Positions 1 through 7,666 of a stretch of DNA of 64,000 nucleotides are shown here, piece after piece. Position numbers and translations under genes: made by a program. The notes beneath the pieces are model-generated. The model worked only from the letters and a program-made list of their open reading frames with translations, ran no database searches and was not told where the DNA came from. Location: positions 62,001 to 126,000 of the forward strand of contig NZ_JAFCKB010000003.1 in NCBI RefSeq assembly GCF_018130615.1, read 5' to 3'. This stretch comes from Bradyrhizobium manausense. Lineage in GTDB: Bacteria; Pseudomonadota; Alphaproteobacteria; Rhizobiales; Xanthobacteraceae. Numbering within the stretch: position 1 is the stretch's first letter; the number at the start of each line of letters is the position of its first letter.

Positions 1-172
1 CGCCTCCCAGAAACAAGCGCTCCGAACGCAACGCACGCACCAGCGTGTCCTGCACCAGATCGTCGGCCGCATCCGCATCGCGCGTGAGCGCGCGGGCGTA
101 GCGGCGCAACGCCGGGATCATGGCCTCTACGCTCTGTCGAAACGCATTCATTGCCGTGCTGACGTCCTTCAC
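1..172 (-). CDS. Sigma-70 family (ECF-type) RNA polymerase sigma factor, N-terminal part only
   Basis: The minus strand opens with a GTG at 170-172 (an in-frame ATG lies at 149-151) and runs off the left edge. The visible peptide has the region-2 helix typical of ECF sigma factors, with the segments ALRRYARALTRDADAADDLVQ and TLVRALR; the acidic DADAADDLVQD stretch is the core-binding signature. Only about 57 residues are in the window, so the promoter-recognition domain and any linked anti-sigma factor cannot be judged. No clear ribosome binding site separates the two starts. Confidence 0.8.
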   Translation of the reverse strand, partial: MKDVSTAMNAFRQSVEAMIPALRRYARALTRDADAADDLVQDTLVRALRSERLFLGG

Positions 173-323
173 ATCAGGCGCGAGCGCCCATAGCGATCAT
201 AACACCCGAATGGAACGGCTATTCCGGCGCAGGAAACAGCGTTAACGCCGCGTATTAGGACTGTACCGCAGGGGAGGGCTGGTGTACCTCCAGACCTTAA
301 CGAGAGCTACAGGACGTGAGCAA

Positions 324-1157
324 ATGGCGCAGAATTCAGGTCTGATGCAAGGACTGATGCAGGGCAAGCGCGGGGTGATCCTCGGCGTCGCCAACAACCG
401 CTCGATCGCCTGGGGCATCGCCAAGGCATGCCAGGCGGCAGGCGCCGAGATCGCGCTCACCTACCAGGGCGATGCGCTGAAGAAGCGGGTCGAGCCGCTC
501 GCCGCCGAGCTCGGCGCGCTCATGCTCGGCCATTGCGACGTCACCGATGCTTCGACCATCGATGCGGTGTTCGACGTGCTGAAGGAGAAGTGGGGCAAGA
601 TCGATTTCGTCGTGCACGCGATCGCGTTTGCCGACAAGGATCAGCTCGAGGGCCGCTACGTCGACACCACTGCGGACAATTTCTCCAAGTCGATGCTGAT
701 CTCCTGCTACTCGCTGACTGCGATCGCGCAGCGCGCCGAGAAGCTGATGACCGACGGCGGTTCGATCGTCACGCTGAGCTATTACGGCTCCGAGAAGTGG
801 ATGCCGAACTACAACGTCATGGGCGTTGCCAAGGCGGCGCTGGAGGCCAGCGTGCGCTATCTGGCCGCCGATCTCGGCGAGAAGGCAATCCGCGTCAACG
901 CGATCTCGGCGGGACCGATCAAGACGCTGGCATTCGCCGGCATCGCCGATTCACGCCTCCTGCTGAAATACAACGAGCTCAACGCGCCGCTGCGGCGTAA
1001 CGTGACGATCGAGGAGGTCGGTGACAGCGCACTGTATTTCCTCTCCGACCTGGGGCGTGGCGTCACCGGCGAAGTGCATCACGTCGATGCCGGCTACCAC
1101 GTGCTCGGCATGAAGCGGCCCGACGCGCCGGATGTCTCGCTCGGCGGGAAAGACTAG
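324..1157 (+). CDS. fabI: Enoyl-[acyl-carrier-protein] reductase (NADH) FabI
   Basis: It catalyses the last reduction of each fatty-acid elongation cycle, trans-2-enoyl-ACP to acyl-ACP, in the cytoplasm. The 277-residue protein begins with the FabI-type nucleotide-binding segment GVANNRSIAWGIA and carries the Y-x6-K catalytic signature (YNVMGVAK) followed by an SAGPIKTLA loop, which separates FabI from ordinary SDRs. An upstream in-frame start at 282 would add a poorly conserved 14 residues; the ATG at 324 gives the usual FabI N-terminus. The phosphatase gene follows 12 bp downstream, so the two are probably co-transcribed. Confidence 0.95.
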   Translation: MAQNSGLMQGLMQGKRGVILGVANNRSIAWGIAKACQAAGAEIALTYQGDALKKRVEPLAAELGALMLGHCDVTDASTIDAVFDVLKEKWGKIDFVVHAIAFADKDQLEGRYVDTTADNFSKSMLISCYSLTAIAQRAEKLMTDGGSIVTLSYYGSEKWMPNYNVMGVAKAALEASVRYLAADLGEKAIRVNAISAGPIKTLAFAGIADSRLLLKYNELNAPLRRNVTIEEVGDSALYFLSDLGRGVTGEVHHVDAGYHVLGMKRPDAPDVSLGGKD

Positions 1158-1169
1158 TCATCACCTGGA

Positions 1170-1769
1170 ATGCCCGTGCCCACGATCTACTATCTTCGCC
1201 ACGGCGAGACCGAGTGGAATGCGCTCGGCAGGCTCCAGGGCACCAAGGACATTCCGCTGAACGCGCGCGGCCGCGGCCAGGCGGTGCAGGCAGGCCTCAT
1301 CCTCGCCGATCTCCTCAAGCGCGACGGGCGCGACAAGGCGGCGCTGCCCTATGTGTCGAGCCCGCTCGGCCGTGCACGCCAGACCATGGAGCTGGCGCGC
1401 GGCAAGCTAGAACTGCCGATCGCGGATTATGCGCTGGACGACCGCCTGCGGGAGATCGGCTATGGCGTCTGGGAAGGGCTGACGCTGGCCGAGAGCGAGG
1501 CGAAGGATCCCGAGATCTATGCCAGGCGTCTTGCCGACAAATGGTCGGTGGGGCCCGCGGGCGCGGAGACCTATGCCGACGTCCAGGTTCGTGTGCGCGC
1601 CTGGTATGACGAGCTTCGGACCGACACCGTCGCGGTCGCCCATGGCGGCACCTGCCGGGCGCTAATGGTCTCGCTCGGCCTGGAGACGCCGCTCAGCGCC
1701 GCCGAGCTCTATATCGAGCAGGGCGCGGTTTACGTGTTCCGCGACGGCCGGCTGGACAAGTATAGCTAG
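1170..1769 (+). CDS. Histidine phosphatase family protein (phosphoglycerate mutase-like)
   Basis: The 199-residue protein has the RHG phosphohistidine motif at the N-terminus ([10 protein letters not shown]), the arginine-containing [10 protein letters not shown] segment, the [11 protein letters not shown] acidic motif and a C-terminal VAHGG histidine. This is the complete active site of the branch-1 histidine phosphatase superfamily. Substrate cannot be read from sequence: members include phosphoglycerate mutases, alpha-ribazole phosphatase and broad phosphatases, and no cobalamin genes are nearby. It follows fabI by 12 bp on the same strand. Confidence 0.85.
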   Translation: MPVPTIYYLRHGETEWNALGRLQGTKDIPLNARGRGQAVQAGLILADLLKRDGRDKAALPYVSSPLGRARQTMELARGKLELPIADYALDDRLREIGYGVWEGLTLAESEAKDPEIYARRLADKWSVGPAGAETYADVQVRVRAWYDELRTDTVAVAHGGTCRALMVSLGLETPLSAAELYIEQGAVYVFRDGRLDKYS

Positions 1770-1780
1770 GCTCACTCACC

Positions 1781-1860
1781 GTCATTCCGGGGCGGTGCGC
1801 AGCACCGAACCCGGAATCTCGAGATTCCGGGTCTGGTCCCTCGGACCATCCCGGAATGAC
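1781..1860. repeat. Palindromic intergenic repeat between the phosphatase gene and aroC
   Basis: The 80-bp element is bounded by a perfect 10-bp inverted repeat (GTCATTCCGG at 1781-1790 and its complement at 1851-1860). Inside it is a perfect 24-bp palindrome at 1809-1832 centred on CTCGAG and a smaller ggtcc/ggacc hairpin at 1835-1847. A shorter relative with the same GTCATTC...GGAATGAC ends lies at 20017-20052. This is the layout of REP-like dispersed elements in Bradyrhizobium-type genomes. It may also end upstream transcripts. Confidence 0.75.
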
Positions 1861-1927
1861 AGTGCATGGGTTTGACCCCCGGCCCCCCGCGCGTTACCAC
1901 ACGCCGGAACCAAGCCAGCGAGCAGCA

Positions 1928-3016
1928 ATGTCCTTCAACACCTTCGGCCACATGTTCCGCGTCACCACCTTCGGCGAGAGCCACGGCGTGGCGATTGGCT
2001 GCGTGGTCGACGGCTGCCCGCCGATGATCCCGCTCACCGAGGCCGACATCCAGCTGGATCTCGACCGCCGCAAGCCGGGCCAGTCGCGCTTCACCACCCA
2101 GCGACAGGAGCCGGATCAGGTCAAGATCCTGTCCGGCGTGATGGCGCATCCCGAGACCGGCGTGCAGGTGACGACGGGCACGCCGATCGGGCTCCTGATC
2201 GAGAACACCGACCAGCGCTCGAAGGACTATTCCGAGATCAAGGACAAGTTTCGTCCGGGCCATGCCGACTTCACCTATGAGGCAAAGTACGGCCTGCGCG
2301 ACTATCGCGGTGGCGGCCGCTCCTCGGCGCGCGAGACCGCGATGCGCGTCGCCGCCGGCGCGATCGCACGAAAGGTGCTGCCCGACGTCAAGGTGCGCGG
2401 CGCGCTGGTGCAGATCGGCCCGCACAAGATCGACCGCGCGAAGTGGGACTGGGACGAGATTGCGAAAAATCCGTTCTTCTGTCCGGACAAGGACAAGGCC
2501 GCGTTCTTCGAGACCTATCTCGACGGCATCCGCAAGAGCGGCTCCTCGATCGGCGCTGTGCTCGAAATCGTCGCCGAGGGCGTGCCGGCCGGACTCGGCG
2601 CCCCGATCTACGCCAAACTCGATTCCGATCTGGCCGGCGCCATGATGACTATCAACGCCGTGAAGGGCGTCGAGATCGGCGCCGGTTTCGGCGCGGCGGA
2701 GCTCACCGGTGAAGAGAACGCCGACGAGATGCGCACCGGCAATGACGGCACGCGCTTCCTGTCCAACCACGCTGGCGGCGTTCTGGGCGGCATCTCCACG
2801 GGACAGCCGATCGTGGTGCGTTTCGCGGTGAAGCCGACCTCGTCGATCCTCCAGCCGCGTCTCACCGTCGATCGCAAGGGCGCCGACACCGAGATCTTCA
2901 CCAAGGGCCGCCACGATCCCTGCGTCGGCATCCGCGCCGTCCCCGTCGGCGAAGCCATGATGGCCTGTGTGTTGGCCGACCACTTCCTGCGCGACCGCGG
3001 ACAGGTGGGGCGCTAA
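1928..3016 (+). CDS. aroC: Chorismate synthase
   Basis: It converts 5-enolpyruvylshikimate-3-phosphate to chorismate, the last step of the shikimate pathway, using reduced FMN. The 362-residue protein contains the family signatures [17 protein letters not shown] near the N-terminus, the [12 protein letters not shown] segment and [10 protein letters not shown] further on. The ATG at 1928 gives the canonical MSFNTFGH start; a longer reading frame from 1856 overlaps the upstream repeat and is not used. It is a stand-alone gene between the repeat and the cyclase gene. Confidence 0.96.
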   Translation: MSFNTFGHMFRVTTFGESHGVAIGCVVDGCPPMIPLTEADIQLDLDRRKPGQSRFTTQRQEPDQVKILSGVMAHPETGVQVTTGTPIGLLIENTDQRSKDYSEIKDKFRPGHADFTYEAKYGLRDYRGGGRSSARETAMRVAAGAIARKVLPDVKVRGALVQIGPHKIDRAKWDWDEIAKNPFFCPDKDKAAFFETYLDGIRKSGSSIGAVLEIVAEGVPAGLGAPIYAKLDSDLAGAMMTINAVKGVEIGAGFGAAELTGEENADEMRTGNDGTRFLSNHAGGVLGGISTGQPIVVRFAVKPTSSILQPRLTVDRKGADTEIFTKGRHDPCVGIRAVPVGEAMMACVLADHFLRDRGQVGR

Positions 3017-3091
3017 CCCGACGTCTTCATGTCACGGTACTAGCCCACCGCGCAGCTTGACGATTCCACAACTTCATCGGCAAATGCGGGC

Positions 3092-4282
3092 ATGGACAGC
3101 TCCGGGCTCCAACATGTCTTGAATTGGCTGATCGACGGGGCGAGGACCTCGGGGACCTCGGCCGACATGGTCGCCGCTGTCTGTGAACAGCTGGTCGACG
3201 CCGGCCTGCCGCTGTCGCGCTTCGGTCTCTTCATCCGCACGCTGCATCCGGAAATCTTCGGCCGCAACTTCATCTGGCGGCAGGGCCAGAAGGTCGAGAT
3301 GGGCACCGTCGATTTCGATATCCTGGATTCACCCGAATTCGCGCAGAGCCCGCTTCGTATCGTGTTCGAACAGGGGACCGAGGTGCGCGGCCGCATGGAC
3401 GATCCCGACAGCAGGCGGTTTCCGTTCCTCGACGACATGCGCGCCGAAGGCGTGACCGACTACATCGCGGTGCCGATGCCGTTTCTCGATGGCTCGATTC
3501 ATGCCACGAGTTGGGTCACGCGCCAACCCGGCGGTTTCAGCGACGACGACGTCGCGGCGATCAGGATGATCATGGCGCCGCTCGCGCGCGTCAACGAGAT
3601 CGTCAGCCTGCGCCGCACCGCCGAGATGCTGCTCGACACCTATGTCGGCAACCGCGCCGGCGCGCGCATCCTCGGCGGCCAGATCCGCCGCGGCCACAAC
3701 GACACCATGCAGGCCGCGATCTGGCTGTCGGATCTGCGCGGCTTCACTGCGTTGTCGGACCGGCTGCCGGCCGAGACGGTGGTCGAGATCCTCAACCATT
3801 ATTTCGATTGCCAGGTCACGGCGATCCGCGGCCATGGCGGCGAGGTGCTGAAATTCATGGGCGACGGATTGCTCGCGGTGTTCCCGATCGATGAATATAT
3901 CGGCGATGCCGCGCATGTCTGCACGCGCGTGCTGGAAGCCGCGCGCGAATCCCGCGCCAGCGTCGAGGCGCTCGCCTTTCCGGTCGGCGACGTCATCGAG
4001 CGCTTCCGCTTCGGCGTCGCGCTGCATGTCGGCAATATCCTCTACGGCAATATCGGCGGCGGCAACCGGCTCGACTTCACCTGCATCGGCCCGGCCGTCA
4101 ATCTCGCAGCCCGGCTGGAGAAGATCGCAGGCCGCCTGGGGCGGACCGTCGTGGTGTCCGAGGGCTTTGCAAATGTCTGCCGCGAGGGCTGGCGCGAACT
4201 CGGCGACTTTCCAATCGCGGGATTTTCCAAGGCCCAGCGCGTCTACGGGCTGGCCGAGGAGACGCCAGCGGTAATGGCGTGA
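3092..4282 (+). CDS. Class III adenylate/guanylate cyclase with an N-terminal sensor-like region
   Basis: The C-terminal half (about residues 200-385) is a class III cyclase catalytic domain. The two metal-binding aspartates are D214 (WLSDLRGF) and D258 (KFMGDGLLAVF); the substrate-contacting pair is K254 and T330 (DFTCIG), a class IIIb-like pattern consistent with ATP; the transition-state residues N337 and R341 lie in PAVNLAARLE. Residues 1-180 have no membrane segment and resemble a cytosolic sensory module, possibly GAF-like, which I cannot name firmly. It probably makes cAMP; CRP-type sites occur near 45 and 53 kb of this window. Confidence 0.88.
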   Translation: MDSSGLQHVLNWLIDGARTSGTSADMVAAVCEQLVDAGLPLSRFGLFIRTLHPEIFGRNFIWRQGQKVEMGTVDFDILDSPEFAQSPLRIVFEQGTEVRGRMDDPDSRRFPFLDDMRAEGVTDYIAVPMPFLDGSIHATSWVTRQPGGFSDDDVAAIRMIMAPLARVNEIVSLRRTAEMLLDTYVGNRAGARILGGQIRRGHNDTMQAAIWLSDLRGFTALSDRLPAETVVEILNHYFDCQVTAIRGHGGEVLKFMGDGLLAVFPIDEYIGDAAHVCTRVLEAARESRASVEALAFPVGDVIERFRFGVALHVGNILYGNIGGGNRLDFTCIGPAVNLAARLEKIAGRLGRTVVVSEGFANVCREGWRELGDFPIAGFSKAQRVYGLAEETPAVMA

Positions 4283-4298
4283 AGCAGCGGGCTCACTC

Positions 4299-4444
4299 AT
4301 GACCGTCGAATTCCGCCAGATCGGGCTCGCCGACGCAGACGCCTTCCGTGCGGCCGTCGACGTCGTCGCCCGCGAGCGAAAATACATCGCGCTTGTGGAG
4401 GCGACGGCATCTGCCACGACGAAATCATCATGGCACGGCTCTAG
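4299..4444 (+). pseudogene. GNAT N-acetyltransferase remnant with a large internal deletion
   Basis: The first 35 codons from ATG 4299 read as a GNAT N-terminus (MTVEFRQIGLADADAF... ending VARERKYIALVEA). At about 4400 this frame becomes nonsense, while the next-but-one frame from 4403 reads DGICHDEIIMARL and stops at 4442-4444, which matches the usual GNAT C-terminal strand (DGxYxDxIIMAxL). The roughly 110-120 central codons with the acetyl-CoA site are missing, so the gene lost its middle by deletion. The identity of both ends is recognition by eye. Confidence 0.7.
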
Positions 4445-4466
4445 GATCAACTCGAGGCCGCGCGGC

Positions 4467-4772
4467 CTATTCCTCCGGCTCCGTCGTGAACAGCAGCGGA
4501 TAGCCCTTGGTACGGGCGGCGTCGGTGGCACGCGTCGCCTTGGTTTCGGCGACGTCCTTGGTGAAGACGGCGACGACGCAGGCGCCGAGCTTGTGTGCGG
4601 TGATCATCACCTTGTAGGCCTGATCCTCGGTCATGCGGAACTCGGCCTTCAGGATCATGGTGACGAACTCACGCGGGGTGTAGTCGTCGTTGATCAGGAT
4701 GACCTTGTGCAGCTTCGGCCGCTCGACCTTGGTTCTGGTCCTGGTTTTCGGCGTGGTGACGGTGTCGTTCAT
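4467..4772 (-). CDS. clpS: ATP-dependent Clp protease adaptor ClpS
   Basis: ClpS recognises N-degron substrates and delivers them to the ClpA-ClpP protease. The 101-residue protein has the family core with VILINDDYTPREFV, the helix ending in MITAHKLG, and VFTKDVAETKA. The N-terminal tail of about 20 residues, rich in Thr, Lys and Arg, is the flexible extension that engages ClpA. The HKLGACVVAVF segment differs from the HxxGxGVxGxY of standard ClpS, so it may be the second paralogue (ClpS2) found in many alphaproteobacteria. No clpA is adjacent; the convergent neighbour is the GNAT remnant. Confidence 0.9.
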   Translation of the reverse strand: MNDTVTTPKTRTRTKVERPKLHKVILINDDYTPREFVTMILKAEFRMTEDQAYKVMITAHKLGACVVAVFTKDVAETKATRATDAARTKGYPLLFTTEPEE

Positions 4773-4815
4773 TCCGCCTCCTGGACACGGCGGGTCGGGT
4801 TCCCAGCCGGAGCGA

Positions 4816-5157
4816 TCAGCTCACGGTCTTCGTACCATATTGCAGGACCTGCACCTTCTCCAAGGTGATCAGGCCGCTCGACATCATGCCGTCCAGGATG
4901 GGCAGGAATGCGTTGATGTTGTCCTCGCTGTCGACGATTTCGATCAACAGCGGCAGGTCTTCCGAGAGCCGCAGGATCTTCGAGGTGTGCAGCCGGCTCG
5001 ACTTGCCGAATCCCATCGGGCCGCGCAGCACGGTGGCACCCGCAAGGTGGCGCTCGCGCGCCGTCATCACGATGGCTTCATAGAGCGGCTTGCCGTCGAA
5101 ATGGTCGCTCTCGCCGATGAAGATCCGCAGCGAAACGGCCTGATTGGGGATCTGCAT
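4816..5157 (-). CDS. DUF190 family protein of the fluoride operon
   Basis: The 113-residue protein is a small PII-like alpha/beta fold of the DUF190 family: RIFIGESDHFDGKPLYEAIV, then GATVLRGPMGFG and a C-terminal strand. DUF190 genes are commonly found beside crcB and behind fluoride riboswitches; the biochemical role is not established and may be regulatory. The ATG at 5157 lies 2 bp after the crcB stop, so translation is probably coupled. A longer frame to 5211 would overlap crcB and lacks family similarity. Confidence 0.85.
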   Translation of the reverse strand: MQIPNQAVSLRIFIGESDHFDGKPLYEAIVMTARERHLAGATVLRGPMGFGKSSRLHTSKILRLSEDLPLLIEIVDSEDNINAFLPILDGMMSSGLITLEKVQVLQYGTKTVS

Positions 5158-5159
5158 GG

Positions 5160-5585
5160 TCAACTCCTGGTCAGACGGTTGTAGCGGCTCGCGATCATAT
5201 GCCCTGCCCATACCGACGCCAGCCAGCAGGCGACGGACGCCGCGACATAGGCGAGCGCGGTATATTTCATGCCGCCGTGAAACAGGCGGAAAGTCTCCAG
5301 GCTAAAGGTCGAGAAGGTGGTGTAGCCGCCGCAGAAGCCGGTCATGACAAACTGCCGGTGCTCTGGGCGCGCCAGTATGCGGCCGTCGGGGCCGGTCAGC
5401 GTTGCGTAGAAGCCGATGATCAGCGAGCCCGTCGCATTGATGAACAACGTCGCGAAGGGAAAGCCAGGACCGGTATCGAGGGCGAGTCCGACCAGATAAC
5501 GCGTCAGCCCGCCGACGATGCTGCCGGCGGCAACCCAGGCATAGAGCATCGCCGTGCGCCAGCGATCCGCAGAGGGGGAGGTCAT
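5160..5585 (-). CDS. crcB: Fluoride ion channel CrcB/Fluc, second of a tandem pair
   Basis: This 141-residue inner-membrane protein has four hydrophobic helices and exports F-. Seen motifs are GGLTRY in helix 1, FPFATLFINATGSLIIG in helix 2, and the phenylalanine-box segment GYTTFSTFS with both phenylalanines in helix 3. Two crcB genes in tandem (the other ends 6 bp upstream) usually encode a heterodimeric, antiparallel Fluc channel. The N-terminus carries a short polar tail (MTSPSADRWR). The riboswitch at 7338-7408 heads the whole transcription unit. Confidence 0.93.
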   Translation of the reverse strand: MTSPSADRWRTAMLYAWVAAGSIVGGLTRYLVGLALDTGPGFPFATLFINATGSLIIGFYATLTGPDGRILARPEHRQFVMTGFCGGYTTFSTFSLETFRLFHGGMKYTALAYVAASVACWLASVWAGHMIASRYNRLTRS

Positions 5586-5591
5586 CTGCCG

Positions 5592-5981
5592 CTAGCCTCC
5601 CAGACGGTCCGCAAGGAGGAAGCCGCAGCTCACAGCGGCGAGGCACAGTCCGACGGAGAATGCGACATTGCCGAGTGCGTGCACCGGCTCACCGTTACGG
5701 GCGAGTGTCAGCGTTTGCAGGCTGAACGAGGACACTGTGGTGTAGCAGCCCAGGAAGCCCGTCACCGCGAACAGCCACGGATTGGGCGCGGCGAACGCGG
5801 AGCCGGGATGGGTCGCGAGCGCACCGAAGATGCCGATCAGGAAGGCGCCGGTGACGTTGATCGTCATGGTGCCCCAGGGAAACGTCTCGCCCAGCCGCCG
5901 CGCGATCGCGCCGGAGATGAAATAGCGGGCACAGCCTCCCAGCACGCTGCCGACGATGATTGCGATTGCTCCGCTCAGCAC
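5592..5981 (-). CDS. crcB: Fluoride ion channel CrcB/Fluc, first of a tandem pair, altered Phe box
   Basis: The 129-residue partner of the neighbouring crcB has four membrane helices, GGCARYF in helix 1 and FPWGTMTINVTGAFLIG in helix 2. Its helix-3 segment is GCYTTVSSFS, so the first phenylalanine of the Phe box is replaced by valine while the second is kept. In heterodimeric Fluc channels one of the two pores can lose function; this substitution fits such a division of labour, but that is inference. It starts 16 bp after the MFS stop codon. Confidence 0.92.
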   Translation of the reverse strand: MLSGAIAIIVGSVLGGCARYFISGAIARRLGETFPWGTMTINVTGAFLIGIFGALATHPGSAFAAPNPWLFAVTGFLGCYTTVSSFSLQTLTLARNGEPVHALGNVAFSVGLCLAAVSCGFLLADRLGG

Positions 5982-5997
5982 GATGAACAGCTCCCCA

Positions 5998-7209
5998 TCA
6001 TCCCTTGTCCTCCACCGTCAAGCCGTTGCCGATGGCGAGTAGTCCCACGAGCGCGGCCAGTGCGAAGCCGAGCCCGGCGAGGAACGTTCCCGTAGGACCA
6101 TAGGCGTCCCACAGGGCGCCGGCGATGACGCTCGCAGCCAGCATCGCAAGGCCCGTGAAGAGATTGAAATAGCCGAACGCGGTGCCGCGCAGGCTTGACG
6201 GTGCAGCATCTGCGACCAGGGCCGAGAGCAAGCCTTGGGTCAGTCCCATATGCAGCCCCCACAGCACGACGCCGAGCGCGAGGCCGGACAGACTCGGCAG
6301 CAGCGCGAGAGCAAGATCGGCGCCGTCGAGAACGACGAGGCCGAGGGCGAGCAGGGCGGTCCGGTTGATCCGGTCCGACAGCGCGCCGGCCGGATAGGCC
6401 GAGAGCGCATAGGTGATGTTCATCAGCACCAGCACCGCCGGCACCCACATCGCATTGAGGCCGATGTTCTGGGCGCGCAGGATCAGAAAGGCCTCGCTGA
6501 AACGGGCGAGCGTGAAGACCACGCCGATTGTGACGACGCGCCAGTACACGGAGCCGAGCTGGCGCATCGCAGCGCCGTTGAGCGGATTCTTCGCAGGCGC
6601 CCGGTCCGGATCCGGCTCCGGCTCGTGGACTGCGAACGTGATCAGCCCGAAGGACAGGAACGCCGGTACCACGGCGACCCAGAACACGGCGACAAAATGA
6701 TCCGCCGTCCACCACATCAGGCCGATCGCGACGAGTGGTCCGACGAAGGCGCCGATCGTGTCGAGCGACTGCCGCAGGCCAAAGCTCGCGCCGCGCAGGC
6801 CGGCCGGCGAGATGTCGGCGATCAGTGCATCGCGCGGCGCGCCGCGAATGCCCTTGCCGACGCGATCGATGAAGCGCGCCGCGACCAGCCAGCCGACGCT
6901 GGGGGCGAGCGGGAACAGCGGCTTGGTCAGGGCGGCGAGGCCATAGCCGAGGGCGGCGAGAAGCTTGCGCCGGCCGAGCCAGTCCGACAATGCTCCGGAG
7001 AAGATCTTGGTGATCGCGGCGGTTGCCTCTGCGATGCCTTCGATGAAGCCGACGGTGAGCGTCGAGGCACCGAGCACGGTGACCAGATACACCGGCAGCA
7101 GCGCGTGGATCATCTCCGAAGAGACGTCCATCAGCATCGAGACGAAGCCGAGCACCCAGATCCCACTGGGCAGCTTGGTGCGTGCGGCAGCATTCGGTGT
7201 GGTCGTCAC
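5998..7209 (-). CDS. MFS transporter heading the fluoride-riboswitch operon
   Basis: The 403-residue protein has about 12 membrane helices and the MFS loop signature between helices 2 and 3 (GALSDWLGRRKLL). The family shows the GKGIRGAPRDALIADI segment typical of a subset of bacterial MFS efflux pumps. It starts with GTG at 7207-7209; no ATG lies in the open frame upstream. It is the first gene after the fluoride riboswitch and terminator, and crcB, crcB and DUF190 follow with gaps of 16, 6 and 2 bp. Substrate is unknown; the context argues for a role in fluoride tolerance. Confidence 0.85.
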   Translation of the reverse strand: MTTTPNAAARTKLPSGIWVLGFVSMLMDVSSEMIHALLPVYLVTVLGASTLTVGFIEGIAEATAAITKIFSGALSDWLGRRKLLAALGYGLAALTKPLFPLAPSVGWLVAARFIDRVGKGIRGAPRDALIADISPAGLRGASFGLRQSLDTIGAFVGPLVAIGLMWWTADHFVAVFWVAVVPAFLSFGLITFAVHEPEPDPDRAPAKNPLNGAAMRQLGSVYWRVVTIGVVFTLARFSEAFLILRAQNIGLNAMWVPAVLVLMNITYALSAYPAGALSDRINRTALLALGLVVLDGADLALALLPSLSGLALGVVLWGLHMGLTQGLLSALVADAAPSSLRGTAFGYFNLFTGLAMLAASVIAGALWDAYGPTGTFLAGLGFALAALVGLLAIGNGLTVEDKG

Positions 7210-7272
7210 GTCGTCGCCTTCACGTCCTGGACATCCTCTTGGCTTTCCTCCTGGCCTTCGCTTTCAGGCAAC

Positions 7273-7295
7273 AAAAAACCCGCCATCGGCGGGTT
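7273..7295 (-). terminator. Intrinsic terminator of the fluoride riboswitch
   Basis: Read on the minus strand the sequence is AACCCGCC-GAT-GGCGGGTT followed by a run of six T (7278 to 7273): an 8-bp stem, 3-nt loop and U-tract. A second GGCGGG copy at 7306-7311, just upstream in the RNA, can pair with the same CCCGCC strand, giving a mutually exclusive antiterminator. The position between aptamer (7338-7408) and MFS start (7209) fits transcriptional control. Confidence 0.85.
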
Positions 7296-7337
7296 GGTCC
7301 ATGCTCCCGCCAAAGGCAGAGGCCGAATTGCCTCTCC

Positions 7338-7408
7338 TCGAGCAGGAGTCATCAGCCCACCACAGTCATTCGACCGCCGGGCGGTTGTCGGGGGACTCCA
7401 TCCCCATC
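7338..7408 (-). ncRNA. Fluoride riboswitch (crcB motif) aptamer
   Basis: On the minus strand the conserved blocks of the crcB/fluoride motif appear in order: GGGGATGGAGTCCCCC (7405 to 7390), AACCGCC (7386 to 7380) and GGGCTGATGACTCCTGC (7358 to 7342). These match the family pattern GGnGAUGGnGUuCnCC, AACCGCC and GGCUGAUGACUCCUnC. The variable hairpin between the last two blocks is short. It is followed by the terminator at 7273-7295 and by the MFS-crcB-crcB-DUF190 operon, so fluoride binding would allow read-through. A covariance search (Rfam crcB model) would settle it. Confidence 0.9.
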
Positions 7409-7666
7409 TGTGCGGTCAACCTAGCATGGAAATCGCCGGGAACAAGTGGGTGGGGCGTGCTGTCCCGCCGCTTGAATGCGTGGGGACGCAAGCGTGGCGA
7501 CATCGCGGCGGTTTCGCGCTGGCGTACGACAACCCAACTCGCAAACCTTGAACCTGCAAATCTCTACCCTGCAAATCTCTAACCGGAATGTGAAGCGCAA
7601 GCGATCTTCGTGCTTTGCGGCAGGGAGTTTGCATGTCACCATCGCGTCATACGACGGGAGGCTGCG

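Noticed and set aside
1772-2983. A 403-codon minus-strand open frame opposite aroC
   Set aside because: It is an antisense shadow of the high-GC aroC frame, with low-complexity His/Arg/Asp/Gly content and no ribosome binding site; AroC is certain.
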